A DNA stretch of 64,000 bases from Nostoc sp. XA010 (GCF_020829625.1 NZ_JAIVFX010000017.1:62001-126000); one strand, 5' to 3'; positions 33,543-43,082 are shown, numbered from the stretch's first letter. Notes: a model not told the origin generated them from the sequence alone. Numbers and translations are program-made.

Positions 33543-36500
33543 ATGCACAATAATCAGTCTGATAATAATCAACGAATTTTTCATTTAACTGAAGTCTCTG
33601 CCATTGACTTTCCTCCTTCCAATGCTTATAAGTACAAATGCCGTGTGTATCTCGCATCGAACGATGGTAAGGCTTTGTTGCAGAAGGACTTGTTTGCACG
33701 AATGCAGCCTAATTGGTTGGTAGAGTTGAAGAATAAGGGTGACTGCACGATTTCCATCACACTCTGCTACCGAGAAGGAGATATTACTAATCCTTGGCAA
33801 GATGCTGGAACGGTTACGTTTGCAACACAAGAATATTTCCAGGGTGACTCAAATGCGGATTTAGAGTTTCCCATTCTAACCTGGAGTCAGGCACCACAGC
33901 TAAAGTTAAAAGCACGTCTAACGCAAAGCATAAATGAAGGTGACAGCAGTACTGTTACTATATTTGGCAGACAAAATGGTGTTCGTTCGCTGCGCCGTCA
34001 AGATAATGATAATGCCAAGGCTGAGGTTGAACTACCCCAACCCATTCCTCTAACGTCACAGGAGGAAGTGCTTGTCAAAGACGCATGGAACAAACTGCGA
34101 GCTTGGAAAGAACTCCAGATGGAAAAGTTTTTCAAGCGTTTGTTGCTGGAAGAACCAGACTTGGAATATCTGTTTGGGGAAGCGATCGACAGCATGGCAG
34201 ACTTTTTATATGAATTGTTTGACTGCTGTGTCCACCAACTTCAACCTGAGACTCAAAATATCGTTGGCGAACCGCTAATGGGTGTGCCACCAGAGCGAGA
34301 GGATGGGTTCAAGAGCGTTGAAGAGTACGGCAAGTTTTTTGCGGATATAGGAATGCGTCCTCACCACTGGATAAAAGCACGGCAGGTATGGATGTGGATG
34401 CTGCCGTCGATTCCCTACCTGGAAGAATATGATCGCGAGGAGTTGACAAAAGGACTAAACTCTGCATTATATAAGTTCTTCAATACCCATGTGATTCTAC
34501 CGATGGTAGATGCAATTCGTAATTATGAAGAAACCTTACCAGCAGAACTGTTACGAAAAATGGCAGCTTCCTGGCAAGTCATGAGCCAAAACAAGCAGCA
34601 GATGGGGATTGAGTTTTATCAAATGCTGTTTGAAAAATATCCGTTTGTGCTGCCCATTTTTGGACGGGCAGACATGGATTATCTTTCGCTTCACTTATTC
34701 CAGGCACTAGAATTTTTGGTCAACTGCCTCAAAGCTGGCAGCAGCGATGAGATGTTGCGCGAACTACGCTTTTTGGGGCAGGTGCATGGTAGTGCGGATG
34801 TACCCACCTGTGCCTATCCGGCAATTACAGACTGCATGATTGCCTTAATGGAACGGCACATCCCAAATTTTACGCCAGAGATGTCCCAGGGATGGGTGAC
34901 GGTGATCGAGCGAGTGATCAACGTCATTAAGTTACCAAAGCTGAATGAAGAACGATTGCTCAAAAAGGCAAAACAATTTTTAGAGTTAATTGCATCTGAG
35001 CAAGCTTGGGAACTGGAGGATAAGGAACGGCGATGGAAAGAAATTAAGGAAGAAGTCAAAGCAACAGCCACCTATACTCATACTTACGAAGAATTAGCAT
35101 ACGGGGCACAGTTAGCTTGGCGTAATGCTTCCAAATGTGTCGGGCGGATTGCCTGGAATAATATGGTAGTGCGCGATCGCCGTCACGTCACCGACCCAGA
35201 TGAAATGTTCCGCGAACTGGGAGAACACGTCCGCTTTGCCACTAACGGCGGCAATCTGCAAATTACCATGACTGTCTTCCGTCCTAAGCAACCCAAGGAA
35301 CGCTGGGGACATCGGATCTGGAATTCCCAATTGTATCGCTATGCCGCATATCAGCAACCCGATGGCAGCACCTTGGGCGACCCAGCCAACCTGGAATTGA
35401 CCAACGCCATCATCAAATTTGGCTGGCAACCACCAGAACTACGCACAGCTTACGACATTCTGCCACTGGTGATTGAAGCTGCCAATCAGCAACCGAAGAT
35501 GTATCACTGGAACAAAGACGAAGTGCTGGAAGTGGAAATCGAGCATCCCAGCATTCCAGAGTTGAAGTCACTCGGTATGCGGTGGTACGGCATTCCGGCT
35601 ATTAGTAACTTCTCCGTTCACATTGGCGGCATCAACTATGGTTGTATTCCCTTCAATGGCTGGTACATGGGTACAGAAATCATGCGGAATTTCCTTGACG
35701 AGTACCGCTATAACATGATGGAGGACATTGCCAAAGCCCTAAAGTTAGATACCAGTTCTGAACAAACCCTGTGGCGCGATCGCGTCGCCCTCGAACTCAA
35801 CATTGCCATCCTCTACTCCTTCCAGAAAGCGAAGGTAACGATGGTAGATCACCAAACAGCCTCGCGTCAGTTCTTAACTCACGACTTGCGCGAGAAGAAA
35901 GCCGGGCGTGAGTGTCCGGGTGACTGGGGCTGGGTTGTCCCCGCCGCCGGTGGTAGTGCATGTCCGGTATGGCATCATCAGATGCGCGACTTCTATCTAG
36001 AACCTGCTTATCATCATGCTGCTGATCGCTGGGCAGTGGAACAGAGCATCAATCTAGAGGAATTCATTGCCGTACCCGATGAGGATGGAGATAAGAAAGA
36101 CCGGATTCTCATCCTGTATGCCTCAGAAACAGGCACTGCCGAAGGGTTCGCTCGCAAAGCAGCACGACAATTGCAACAATTTCGTCCCCAAGTCATGGCA
36201 TTGGATGAGATGAGTATTGATACTCTTGCTTCTGAAAAGCTGCTATTAATTGTCACATCTACCTTCGGCAACGGTGAAATGCCAAGTAACGGTAAGCAAT
36301 TTCTCCAACGGCTAAAGCAACAGCCTGCGGGTTCCCTTAATGGCTTAAAGTATTCTATTTTAGGGATTGGCAGCACCGTGTATGAACAGTTTTGTGCGGC
36401 AGGGATTGCTGTCGATAAGGCACTTACCAAGGCAGGGGCAAATTGTGTTCTGCCACTACACAAAGGCGATGAAATCAAGGGACAAGCTAATACTTTCAAA

Positions 36501-37991
36501 CAGTGGTTGGGACTGATTTCCCGCATGTTGGGTGCAGATGAAACGTCTGGTAATGCCACAAACGCCGCTACACCAAAACTGACGGTGAAATTCTTGAGTG
36601 CAGCAGAAGCTGCAACCGTTACCCCCATAGCCGTAAGCGGTGATAGAGGCATCGAAGTTCCGTTAATTGCCAATGATGAACTGCTGCAAGAAGTGATTCC
36701 TGGCAGCCGTTCCACTCGCTATCTCGTCTTCGATATTTCTGGTACAGATTTACACTACGAAACAGGCGACCACATTGCTGTACATCCTGGCAATCCGCCA
36801 GAACTCGTGAATCGTTTATGCGAACGAATCGGTGTTATTCCTGATGTCTATTTCACTGCTCAATACACTACACCTGATGGGATAGTAACTGAAGACCAGC
36901 CGCCTATTGCAATTCCTACAACTGTTGGTCAGCTTCTGTTGGAAGAACTTGATCTAGCCTTGCGGGAACCGTTGAACGATTTACTAGCTTACTTGTACAC
37001 AGCAGCACAAAATCCCCAAGACAAACAACGTTTGGAAACTTGGCTAGAAATTCTGCGCCAAGGAGAGGATCATCCCGACAGCATCACGCTCAAGAAAACG
37101 ATTACGGACAACTTCATGAGTGTTGTCGATCTGTTCGATGAATTCCCCTCCGCCCCAATTACTTTAGAAGCCTTGCTGGAACTGCTACCGAAGCAAAAGC
37201 CACGTCTTTACTCAATTTCCTCCTGTCCACTTCTGCATCCCCAACAGATTCAAATTACAGTTGGGGTGCTGCAAGTGCAAACTGACGCAGGTAAAGTGCG
37301 TCAAGGACTTTGCTCTAACTACTTAGCGGGGCTGAAACCTGCCTCAAAGGTGCGGGTTGGCATTCGCACCTCTGGCTTCCGTCCTCCTGCCGATCCGCAA
37401 GCGCCAATGCTGATGGTTGGGCCCGGCACAGGAGTATCACCGCTAATTGCTTTCCTCCAATATCGTGAAGCCTTACAGAACCAAGGAACACAGCTTGGAG
37501 ATGCCTGCTTATACTTCGGCTGCCGGAATCATGATGACTTTCTCTATAGTGAACAACTTGTAAATTGGCAGCATAGAGGCGTGCTGACTGGGTTGGAAGT
37601 TGCCTTTTCGCGCTTAACAGATAGAAAAGTCTATGTTCAAGGCTTGATGCAAGAAAAAGATATTGAACTCTGGCATTTATTGAATCATCCGCAATGTAAT
37701 TACTACGTATGTGGTGATGCCAAAATGGCAGATGATGTGTTTGAGGTGTTCTTAGCGATCGCTAAAACGGTTGGCGAACTCTCCCATATCGAAGCTGGAG
37801 AATTCTTTGAGCGGATGAAGAAAGAGAAGCGTTTCCACTCAGATGTTTGGGGTATACAATTACACTTTAAACAAGCAAGTAAACAGGTACAAAAAGATAA
37901 CTACTCAAAGGCTGAGAAATGGCTCAATAGATTCAAGCAATCAACCAATGAGCAACCAGCAATTGAAAAAGGGCAACCGTTGACTGTGTAA
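33543..37991 (+). CDS. Nitric oxide synthase with N-terminal pseudo-globin and globin, fused reductase
   Basis: Single-chain enzyme predicted to make NO from L-arginine with NADPH. Its globin may further oxidise NO to nitrate, as proposed for the related Synechococcus PCC 7335 enzyme. Order in 1,482 residues: a beta-rich region (about 1-150); a degenerate globin (165-328) with Phe265 where the proximal His should be; a globin (332-465) with proximal H415 in LGQVHGSADVP; the NOS oxygenase (about 505-835) with heme thiolate C532 in WRNASKCVGRIAW and arginine-binding E712 in NGWYMGTE; a flavodoxin domain (SETGTAEGF at 861, STFGNGEMP at 906); an FAD/NADPH reductase (RLYSISS at 1221, GPGTGVSPL at 1293, YVCGDAKMADD near 1388). 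The linker at 836-853 is too short and acidic for a calmodulin helix. No Shine-Dalgarno site is obvious. Confidence 0.95.
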   Translation: MHNNQSDNNQRIFHLTEVSAIDFPPSNAYKYKCRVYLASNDGKALLQKDLFARMQPNWLVELKNKGDCTISITLCYREGDITNPWQDAGTVTFATQEYFQGDSNADLEFPILTWSQAPQLKLKARLTQSINEGDSSTVTIFGRQNGVRSLRRQDNDNAKAEVELPQPIPLTSQEEVLVKDAWNKLRAWKELQMEKFFKRLLLEEPDLEYLFGEAIDSMADFLYELFDCCVHQLQPETQNIVGEPLMGVPPEREDGFKSVEEYGKFFADIGMRPHHWIKARQVWMWMLPSIPYLEEYDREELTKGLNSALYKFFNTHVILPMVDAIRNYEETLPAELLRKMAASWQVMSQNKQQMGIEFYQMLFEKYPFVLPIFGRADMDYLSLHLFQALEFLVNCLKAGSSDEMLRELRFLGQVHGSADVPTCAYPAITDCMIALMERHIPNFTPEMSQGWVTVIERVINVIKLPKLNEERLLKKAKQFLELIASEQAWELEDKERRWKEIKEEVKATATYTHTYEELAYGAQLAWRNASKCVGRIAWNNMVVRDRRHVTDPDEMFRELGEHVRFATNGGNLQITMTVFRPKQPKERWGHRIWNSQLYRYAAYQQPDGSTLGDPANLELTNAIIKFGWQPPELRTAYDILPLVIEAANQQPKMYHWNKDEVLEVEIEHPSIPELKSLGMRWYGIPAISNFSVHIGGINYGCIPFNGWYMGTEIMRNFLDEYRYNMMEDIAKALKLDTSSEQTLWRDRVALELNIAILYSFQKAKVTMVDHQTASRQFLTHDLREKKAGRECPGDWGWVVPAAGGSACPVWHHQMRDFYLEPAYHHAADRWAVEQSINLEEFIAVPDEDGDKKDRILILYASETGTAEGFARKAARQLQQFRPQVMALDEMSIDTLASEKLLLIVTSTFGNGEMPSNGKQFLQRLKQQPAGSLNGLKYSILGIGSTVYEQFCAAGIAVDKALTKAGANCVLPLHKGDEIKGQANTFKQWLGLISRMLGADETSGNATNAATPKLTVKFLSAAEAATVTPIAVSGDRGIEVPLIANDELLQEVIPGSRSTRYLVFDISGTDLHYETGDHIAVHPGNPPELVNRLCERIGVIPDVYFTAQYTTPDGIVTEDQPPIAIPTTVGQLLLEELDLALREPLNDLLAYLYTAAQNPQDKQRLETWLEILRQGEDHPDSITLKKTITDNFMSVVDLFDEFPSAPITLEALLELLPKQKPRLYSISSCPLLHPQQIQITVGVLQVQTDAGKVRQGLCSNYLAGLKPASKVRVGIRTSGFRPPADPQAPMLMVGPGTGVSPLIAFLQYREALQNQGTQLGDACLYFGCRNHDDFLYSEQLVNWQHRGVLTGLEVAFSRLTDRKVYVQGLMQEKDIELWHLLNHPQCNYYVCGDAKMADDVFEVFLAIAKTVGELSHIEAGEFFERMKKEKRFHSDVWGIQLHFKQASKQVQKDNYSKAEKWLNRFKQSTNEQPAIEKGQPLTV

Positions 37992-38019
37992 AGAACCAAG
38001 CGATCGCCTTTTCTTATCG

Positions 38020-38063
38020 GGTGCGTTACGGCGCAAAAAGCTAAAAAAAGCGCCTAATGCACC
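38020..38063. repeat. Palindromic repeat after the NOS gene
   Basis: GGTGCGTTACGGCGC pairs with GCGCCTAATGCACC (one bulge, one mismatch), with an A-rich loop. It may double as terminator, and it belongs to the GGTGCGTTA repeat family (19610, 42856). Confidence 0.55.
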
Positions 38064-38230
38064 CTACATGATTTTAGAACTATCGGCTATTAGTTCTCTA
38101 ATCGTGAGCGATCGCCTCCAGAATCAACTAGATCGGACTAATTATTAGACATCTCCAAAATAGTATATTTTGTGGTAAAAGAATGTCATATAGCGGTTCC
38201 GATTCAGATGCGGTACAACAATCGCTGAAT

Positions 38231-38259
38231 GTAGGGGCACGGCAGTGCCGTGCCCCTAC
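38231..38259. repeat. Perfect 29-bp palindrome
   Basis: GTAGGGGCACGGCA and its exact complement flank a single G. It lies between the converging NOS and reductase-like genes. It is a REP-like dispersed element or a terminator without T-run. Confidence 0.7.
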
Positions 38260-38329
38260 GGGTGTATCTCACGTAAACCAGAAGCGCTATAAGCAGTTTT
38301 TTAACTATTTGTAAGTAGATTACTGTACC

Positions 38330-39385
38330 TCATGAAGCGTTCACTGTGCCGATGCGATCGCGCCCATGTGGTTGATAAAGATAAGACATATCAGGCCCAT
38401 TGGGAATAATCCCGCCCGGATTGAGTGGGAATAGATTCCCGTAGTAGTCCCGCTTCACACTCTCTACATCGCAGGTGTCAGCTACACCTGGAAGCTGATA
38501 TAAATCACGTAAATAAGCTCCCAAGTTCTCATAGTCTCGAATTCGCTGCCTATTGCACTTAAACAACCCATAGTAGGCACTATCAAACCGAAATAACGTC
38601 GTGAATAAACGGACATCTGCTAGGGTGAGATTATCCCCACACAGATATCGACTAGTTTGTAATGCAATGTCAATCTCATCGAGAGTTGCGAACAGTTCAT
38701 TACAGGCTTGATTGTATGCTTCTTGGCTTTGGGCAAAGCCGCAGCGATACACACCATTATTTACCGCGTGATAAATCTTTTCATTCCACCAGTCAATCTT
38801 TTCTTTGAGTGTTTCTGGATAAAGATCCAGCGTGGGATTGTTGGCAAACTCGTTAAACTCAGAGTTCAGCATGACGATAATCTCTGAACTTTCATTATTG
38901 ACGATGGTTTTTGTTTGGTTATCCCATAGTATTGGAACTGTAGAGCGTCCACTGTAACCAGGTTCTGCCAACTGATAAAATTCAGCCAGTGTGCGGCAAC
39001 CTTCTTCTTCTTCGTTGAATATCCAACCGCCTTCAATGGGAGAAGGAGAGACGATACATACTGATATTACCGCTTCGAGTTTTTTGAGCGATCGCACAAC
39101 TAGGGTTCGATGCGCCCAAGGGCACCCCAGCCCAACATATAGTTTGTAGCGCCCTACTGCTGGTGGGTGTGGATTTCCTTCTTCTGTGCCAATGAACTTC
39201 CGAAACTGGCTATTAGGACGAACATAAGCTCCCGACTGATTGCTAGGAGCCAGCTTTGACATCATGATCCGCCACATAGTCGTCCAGACAAACTTTCCCA
39301 GCCAGATGATCAGCTTGGGAGGGAGTGTCCTGCCCTTTTTCTTGGAAAGATTTTTCTCGTCATTCATTGGAGTTGAGTTGCTCAT
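38330..39385 (-). CDS. Glutathionyl-hydroquinone reductase-like GST (YqjG/ECM4 type)
   Basis: Omega-type glutathione transferase that reduces glutathionyl-hydroquinones. The catalytic cysteine is in VGLGCPWAHRTL (C88 from the ATG at 39385); the CPWAHR box and the following ISVCIVSP are hallmarks. The C-terminal helical domain has NNGVYRCGFAQSQEAYN and LCGDNLTLADVRLFTTLFRFD, also diagnostic. The 351 residues are slightly longer than E. coli YqjG owing to a basic leader with a weakly hydrophobic stretch. It converges with the NOS gene; a thiol/quinone stress role beside an NO-producing enzyme is suggestive but unproven. Confidence 0.88.
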   Translation of the reverse strand: MSNSTPMNDEKNLSKKKGRTLPPKLIIWLGKFVWTTMWRIMMSKLAPSNQSGAYVRPNSQFRKFIGTEEGNPHPPAVGRYKLYVGLGCPWAHRTLVVRSLKKLEAVISVCIVSPSPIEGGWIFNEEEEGCRTLAEFYQLAEPGYSGRSTVPILWDNQTKTIVNNESSEIIVMLNSEFNEFANNPTLDLYPETLKEKIDWWNEKIYHAVNNGVYRCGFAQSQEAYNQACNELFATLDEIDIALQTSRYLCGDNLTLADVRLFTTLFRFDSAYYGLFKCNRQRIRDYENLGAYLRDLYQLPGVADTCDVESVKRDYYGNLFPLNPGGIIPNGPDMSYLYQPHGRDRIGTVNAS

Positions 39386-40102
39386 GGCGACAATCTTGCT
39401 TTGAGAGCGATTGACGTTACCACTGTTTCTACTAAGTAGGTTTCGATTTTTACAACCCACTCTGAGCTTTACTACTTTACTTTACTACGCTTTGGCTGTA
39501 CTTTGTATCATGCTTATGGCTAGAATCTCTCAGCTAATTGTCTCAAATTTGCGATCGCTATGGGGTGTGATCGGTTGTCATCCTTTTAATTCTATTAACT
39601 ATGTATTAAGTATTGTATTATACTTGTAATTCAGATTTTAGATAATTATTTTTCTTTTAATACAAAATAAATTAAAAATATTTCAATTTGCATCCTCCAA
39701 TAAACCAATCTCCTGTGGGGTAGGCATTCTGCGCGTCTTAGTTGGGCAAATTAAATATGCGACACCTGAGCGTGCAAAACTAGTTACAAATCAAAGGTCA
39801 AAAACACAAGTTTTTAGCCAGTAATGCTCAATGCCAAGCCCTGAAAGGTATCCACATCAAATTTCAAAGCGTGATTCATCCTTTCCGAAAAAACACAGTG
39901 CAAGGCTTAATTAGATACTCGATAACAGGCAAAATTGACAGCGTAATTACTAATAAAAAAACGGTATTTATCTAATCTTGTTATAAAAAACATCACATCT
40001 TAACATTAGAAAAGCTTACAAAGTATAAATATAATTTTAGAAATAAGCTACTCAAACAAAGAACAAAAAGATCAAACCTACGTAGGAAGAATTGTAAATA
40101 AA
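39386..40102. other. Intergenic, about 700 bp, no gene supported
   Basis: A frame at 39411-39629 is hydrophobic but overlaps the likely leader of the divergent gene and has no family resemblance. The rest is AT-rich, with HIP1 cores only near the left end. The last 150 bp before 40103 are very A-rich and probably contain the promoter of the oxidase gene. Confidence 0.4.
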
Positions 40103-41590
40103 GTGACTCAATCTCATAACAACCCTAACCTTTTAGAAGAAACGGATTTAGGGACTTTCATCGCTCAGGCTAGTACCACAGACAAATGGCAAGTATTGCC
40201 GTATAGTGCTCCAATCCTGCCTATACATGCCGCTTTACTTCGTACTGGTAAAGTATTCTTTTTCTGCGGTTCAGGTAATGATCCCAGTCGGTTAAATACT
40301 CCCTATGACAGTGTGGTTTGGGATGTGGGCAAAGGAACCTTTACCCGTCAAAAGGCTCCATTAGATAGTAATAATCAGCCTATTGATATTTTTTGCGCCG
40401 GTCACTCCTTCCGTCCTGATGGTGGGTTATTAGTTGCGGGTGGAACTTTGCGCTATGACCCATTTTATGGTTCACCCTCTGCCCTGATATTTGATCCTAT
40501 TGGCGAGAAATGGTTCAAGATACTACCAATGAATAATGGTCGCTGGTATCCTACTTTGTTAACACTAGGTAGCGGTCGGGTCTTTGCAATATCTGGGCCG
40601 GATAAAGATGGCAAGCTCAACAAACAACCAGAAATTTATTCATATTTCTTTCCAAATGGTTGGAACGCTTTTCCAACAACTAGTTCCTTCCCGGCATACG
40701 CAAATCTGTTTCTACTCAATAGTGGAAAGCTTTTTTATTCAGGTGCCCAAATGGGCGGTAACAATGGAGTAGCGCCAACTATACTAACCCTGCCAGAGAC
40801 ATTTACAGAATCCATTACCGAAAAAGTGGTGCCAGGGCTGCAAGACCCAGCCTTCGGAAATCAAGCTACCAGCGTGCTTTTACCACCTGCACAAGACCAA
40901 AAAGTGATGATTCTCGGTGGGGGTAGTGGTAACACGGCAACAAACAGGGTCAATATTGTAGATTTAAAAGCTACTAACCCAACTTATGTAGCAGCAAAGC
41001 CTCTAAACTATGCTCGGATGCATCACAGTGCAGTTTTGTTGCCCGATCGCACAGTGTTTGTCTGCAATGGTAGCAAAATGAATGAAGACACAAAACAATC
41101 AATGCTGCCAGCAGAAATCTACAATCCAGCTACAAATACCTGGACAGTAGTAGCTAAACAAAATGTCCCCCGTGTATATCACTCAGTCGCCTTGCTTTTA
41201 CCAGATGGTAGGGTAGTCACAGCTGGGGGTAACCCTAACCGGACTATTAATGAACTGCGATTAGAAATCTACAGTCCTGCGTATATGTCGCGATCGCGCC
41301 CAATTATTCAAAGCGCTCCTGACGTATTGACTTACGGACAGCAATTTACAATTCAGACACCCCAGGCTGGAAATATCAAATGGGTTAGTTTGATTAAGCC
41401 AATGGCAACCACTCATTCCTACGATACAGAACAAAGGTTAGTGGATGTGCGGATTAATTCTAGAAACGCTACTTCTCTCAATGTCACGCTAGCAACCAAT
41501 CGAAACATAGCAGTACCAGGCTGGTACATGCTTTTTATTAGTGACAACAATGGAACACCCTCAGTAGCAACCTGGACGCGAATATCATAA
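40103..41590 (+). CDS. Galactose/glyoxal oxidase-like copper radical oxidase
   Basis: Kelch-type beta-propeller followed by an Ig-like C-terminal domain (DUF1929; from about 395). In galactose oxidase the copper site needs a Cys-linked Tyr, a Tyr-His pair and a C-terminal His. All are present at fitting places: C98 in IFCAGHSF, Y149 in NGRWYPTL, Y359-H360 in PRVYHSVALLLPDGR, and H438 in MATTHSYDTEQR. The enzyme would oxidise a primary alcohol or aldehyde and release hydrogen peroxide. The start is GTG, with no ATG nearby. No signal peptide is visible, odd for a family usually secreted. A Tat-exported protein gene follows 64 bp later. Confidence 0.88.
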   Translation: MTQSHNNPNLLEETDLGTFIAQASTTDKWQVLPYSAPILPIHAALLRTGKVFFFCGSGNDPSRLNTPYDSVVWDVGKGTFTRQKAPLDSNNQPIDIFCAGHSFRPDGGLLVAGGTLRYDPFYGSPSALIFDPIGEKWFKILPMNNGRWYPTLLTLGSGRVFAISGPDKDGKLNKQPEIYSYFFPNGWNAFPTTSSFPAYANLFLLNSGKLFYSGAQMGGNNGVAPTILTLPETFTESITEKVVPGLQDPAFGNQATSVLLPPAQDQKVMILGGGSGNTATNRVNIVDLKATNPTYVAAKPLNYARMHHSAVLLPDRTVFVCNGSKMNEDTKQSMLPAEIYNPATNTWTVVAKQNVPRVYHSVALLLPDGRVVTAGGNPNRTINELRLEIYSPAYMSRSRPIIQSAPDVLTYGQQFTIQTPQAGNIKWVSLIKPMATTHSYDTEQRLVDVRINSRNATSLNVTLATNRNIAVPGWYMLFISDNNGTPSVATWTRIS

Positions 41591-41654
41591 CTTTACCCGT
41601 TTACGTTCAATACATTGCTACTTAATAAAAGTCATTAATTCTAGGAGTGGAAAT

Positions 41655-42794
41655 ATGAGCTTCAAGCTATCACGTCGGCAGTTTGGTCAGTTGGTACTTG
41701 GTGGAACTATAGTATCTGGGCTTAGTTATTTAAGCAACAAAACTTTAGCGCAAACACCAAGTTTCAAAATTGTAGGGATAGGTTCTGGCTCTATCATCAG
41801 CACAGACCAAACGGTTAGTCCAGAGGTAGATACCACTGAATTAAATAGCATTACCGCAAACGTTGTACCTACAAATATTAAGCCTGTAGGGCTAGGACTT
41901 GTTTTGGACTCCTTTATTTTGCAATCCTTAAATACAGGAAGGGTTCAACTTCTAAGTCCAGTAGTTACTCAAATACTTGCCGAGCGCGGTACAGCTTTAG
42001 TACAGTCTAATGAGACATTGAGTAGCTTCGCTGTTTTAAGCGATGGCACAATTGCCCAGCTCGGTACAGCTTTAGGAAAGGTCGATGATATATTGAGTAA
42101 CCTCGGTTCTTTAACGAATGGCGTAGTTCTCAATGAGGCTCCCAATCAGGTTAGACCTTTAGTAGAGACTAATGAGACATTGAGTGGCTTTACTTCTTTA
42201 AGCGATGGCACACTTGTTGTAGCCGCTACTCCTGTTACCACTGGTAGGAAACAGGCAACACCTACTCGCATTACATTTTTGGGTACGCCTGTAAAAACTT
42301 TGATAATCTCAGGACTAAAACAGAATCAACAGCTTGGGAGTTTGCTAGGGACTAATGATGGGCGACTCATCGGTTTAGTAAATAAGAAGAACGGTACACC
42401 ACCGATCGCATTGGTAGATATTGACCTTCAAACAGGAGAGATCACTACTATTAGTAAGGTTAAATTCCCAAGCGATGAGCGAGCCAGCAATCTAGCACAG
42501 TGCCCAGATGGAAAACTCTATACCTCTTTAGTGGGATTAAATGGTGATACAACTTTGGTGCAACTAGACTCAAATCAAAAAACACCGATCAGACTGGCAC
42601 AATTGAAACTTAATGGTAAAGCATGGAATAATGGCTTACAAAGCTTGGTTTGCTCTGGAACAGGTCAACTTTTAGCATTTGGAGCGCAGAGGTATGAGAC
42701 ACCCAATGCTGTGTATAACATAAATAAAGAGAGTGGAAACATGACTCGGCTACAAGACTTTGACGCTGCCCAGATTACCCTTGCTCGTAGCTAG
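41655..42794 (+). CDS. Tat-exported beta-propeller-like protein, unknown
   Basis: A 379-residue protein. The N-terminus MSFKLSRRQFGQLVLGG has a twin-arginine motif (SRRQF) with a moderately hydrophobic core and an AQA-like cleavage site, so export in folded form is expected. The mature part has recurring segments such as SNETLSSFAVLSDGTI and TNETLSGFTSLSDGTL, suggesting a propeller built of short repeats. I know no family name. It is same-strand and close behind the copper oxidase, so probably cotranscribed. A ribosome-binding site (AGGAG) precedes the ATG. Confidence 0.65.
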   Translation: MSFKLSRRQFGQLVLGGTIVSGLSYLSNKTLAQTPSFKIVGIGSGSIISTDQTVSPEVDTTELNSITANVVPTNIKPVGLGLVLDSFILQSLNTGRVQLLSPVVTQILAERGTALVQSNETLSSFAVLSDGTIAQLGTALGKVDDILSNLGSLTNGVVLNEAPNQVRPLVETNETLSGFTSLSDGTLVVAATPVTTGRKQATPTRITFLGTPVKTLIISGLKQNQQLGSLLGTNDGRLIGLVNKKNGTPPIALVDIDLQTGEITTISKVKFPSDERASNLAQCPDGKLYTSLVGLNGDTTLVQLDSNQKTPIRLAQLKLNGKAWNNGLQSLVCSGTGQLLAFGAQRYETPNAVYNINKESGNMTRLQDFDAAQITLARS

Positions 42795-42855
42795 AAGGGA
42801 TTGAGCCGATATCTATGGAAATCGTAAATTGTTTTGAAAAAATTTAAGTATTCTT

Positions 42856-42930
42856 GTAGGATGTGTTAACGAAGCGTAACGCACCAAAAGCCCGAAATAG
42901 TTTTATACTTTCTGCGCTAACACACCCTAC
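42856..42930. repeat. MITE-like palindrome of 75 bp
   Basis: GTAGGATGTGTTAACGAAG (42856-42874) faces CTGCGCTAACACACCCTAC (42912-42930); 16 of 19 positions pair. No coding content. Confidence 0.65.
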
Positions 42931-42975
42931 GCGGATTTCAAAAATCAAATCGGAGTCCCATAGCAAAAGAATGCC

Positions 42976-43074
42976 GGGAGCATCCACTTTTGGCAGAAAC
43001 ATAATTGCTTGATGCCAAAAACCCTACTATATGCTTAGTCTAAAAAAGTCGCTCTACCAAAAGTGGATGCTTCC
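42976..43074. repeat. 99-bp inverted repeat
   Basis: Arms of about 20 bp (AGCATCCACTTTTGGCAG and CTACCAAAAGTGGATGCT) agree at nearly every position around a 58-bp AT-rich centre. It resembles a solo MITE or a transcribed long hairpin. Confidence 0.65.
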
Positions 43075-43082
43075 AAAATCCC

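Noticed and set aside
39411..39629. A hydrophobic 72-residue frame upstream of the oxidase gene
   Set aside because: Overlaps the leader region of the divergent reductase-like gene and shows no family or ribosome-site support.
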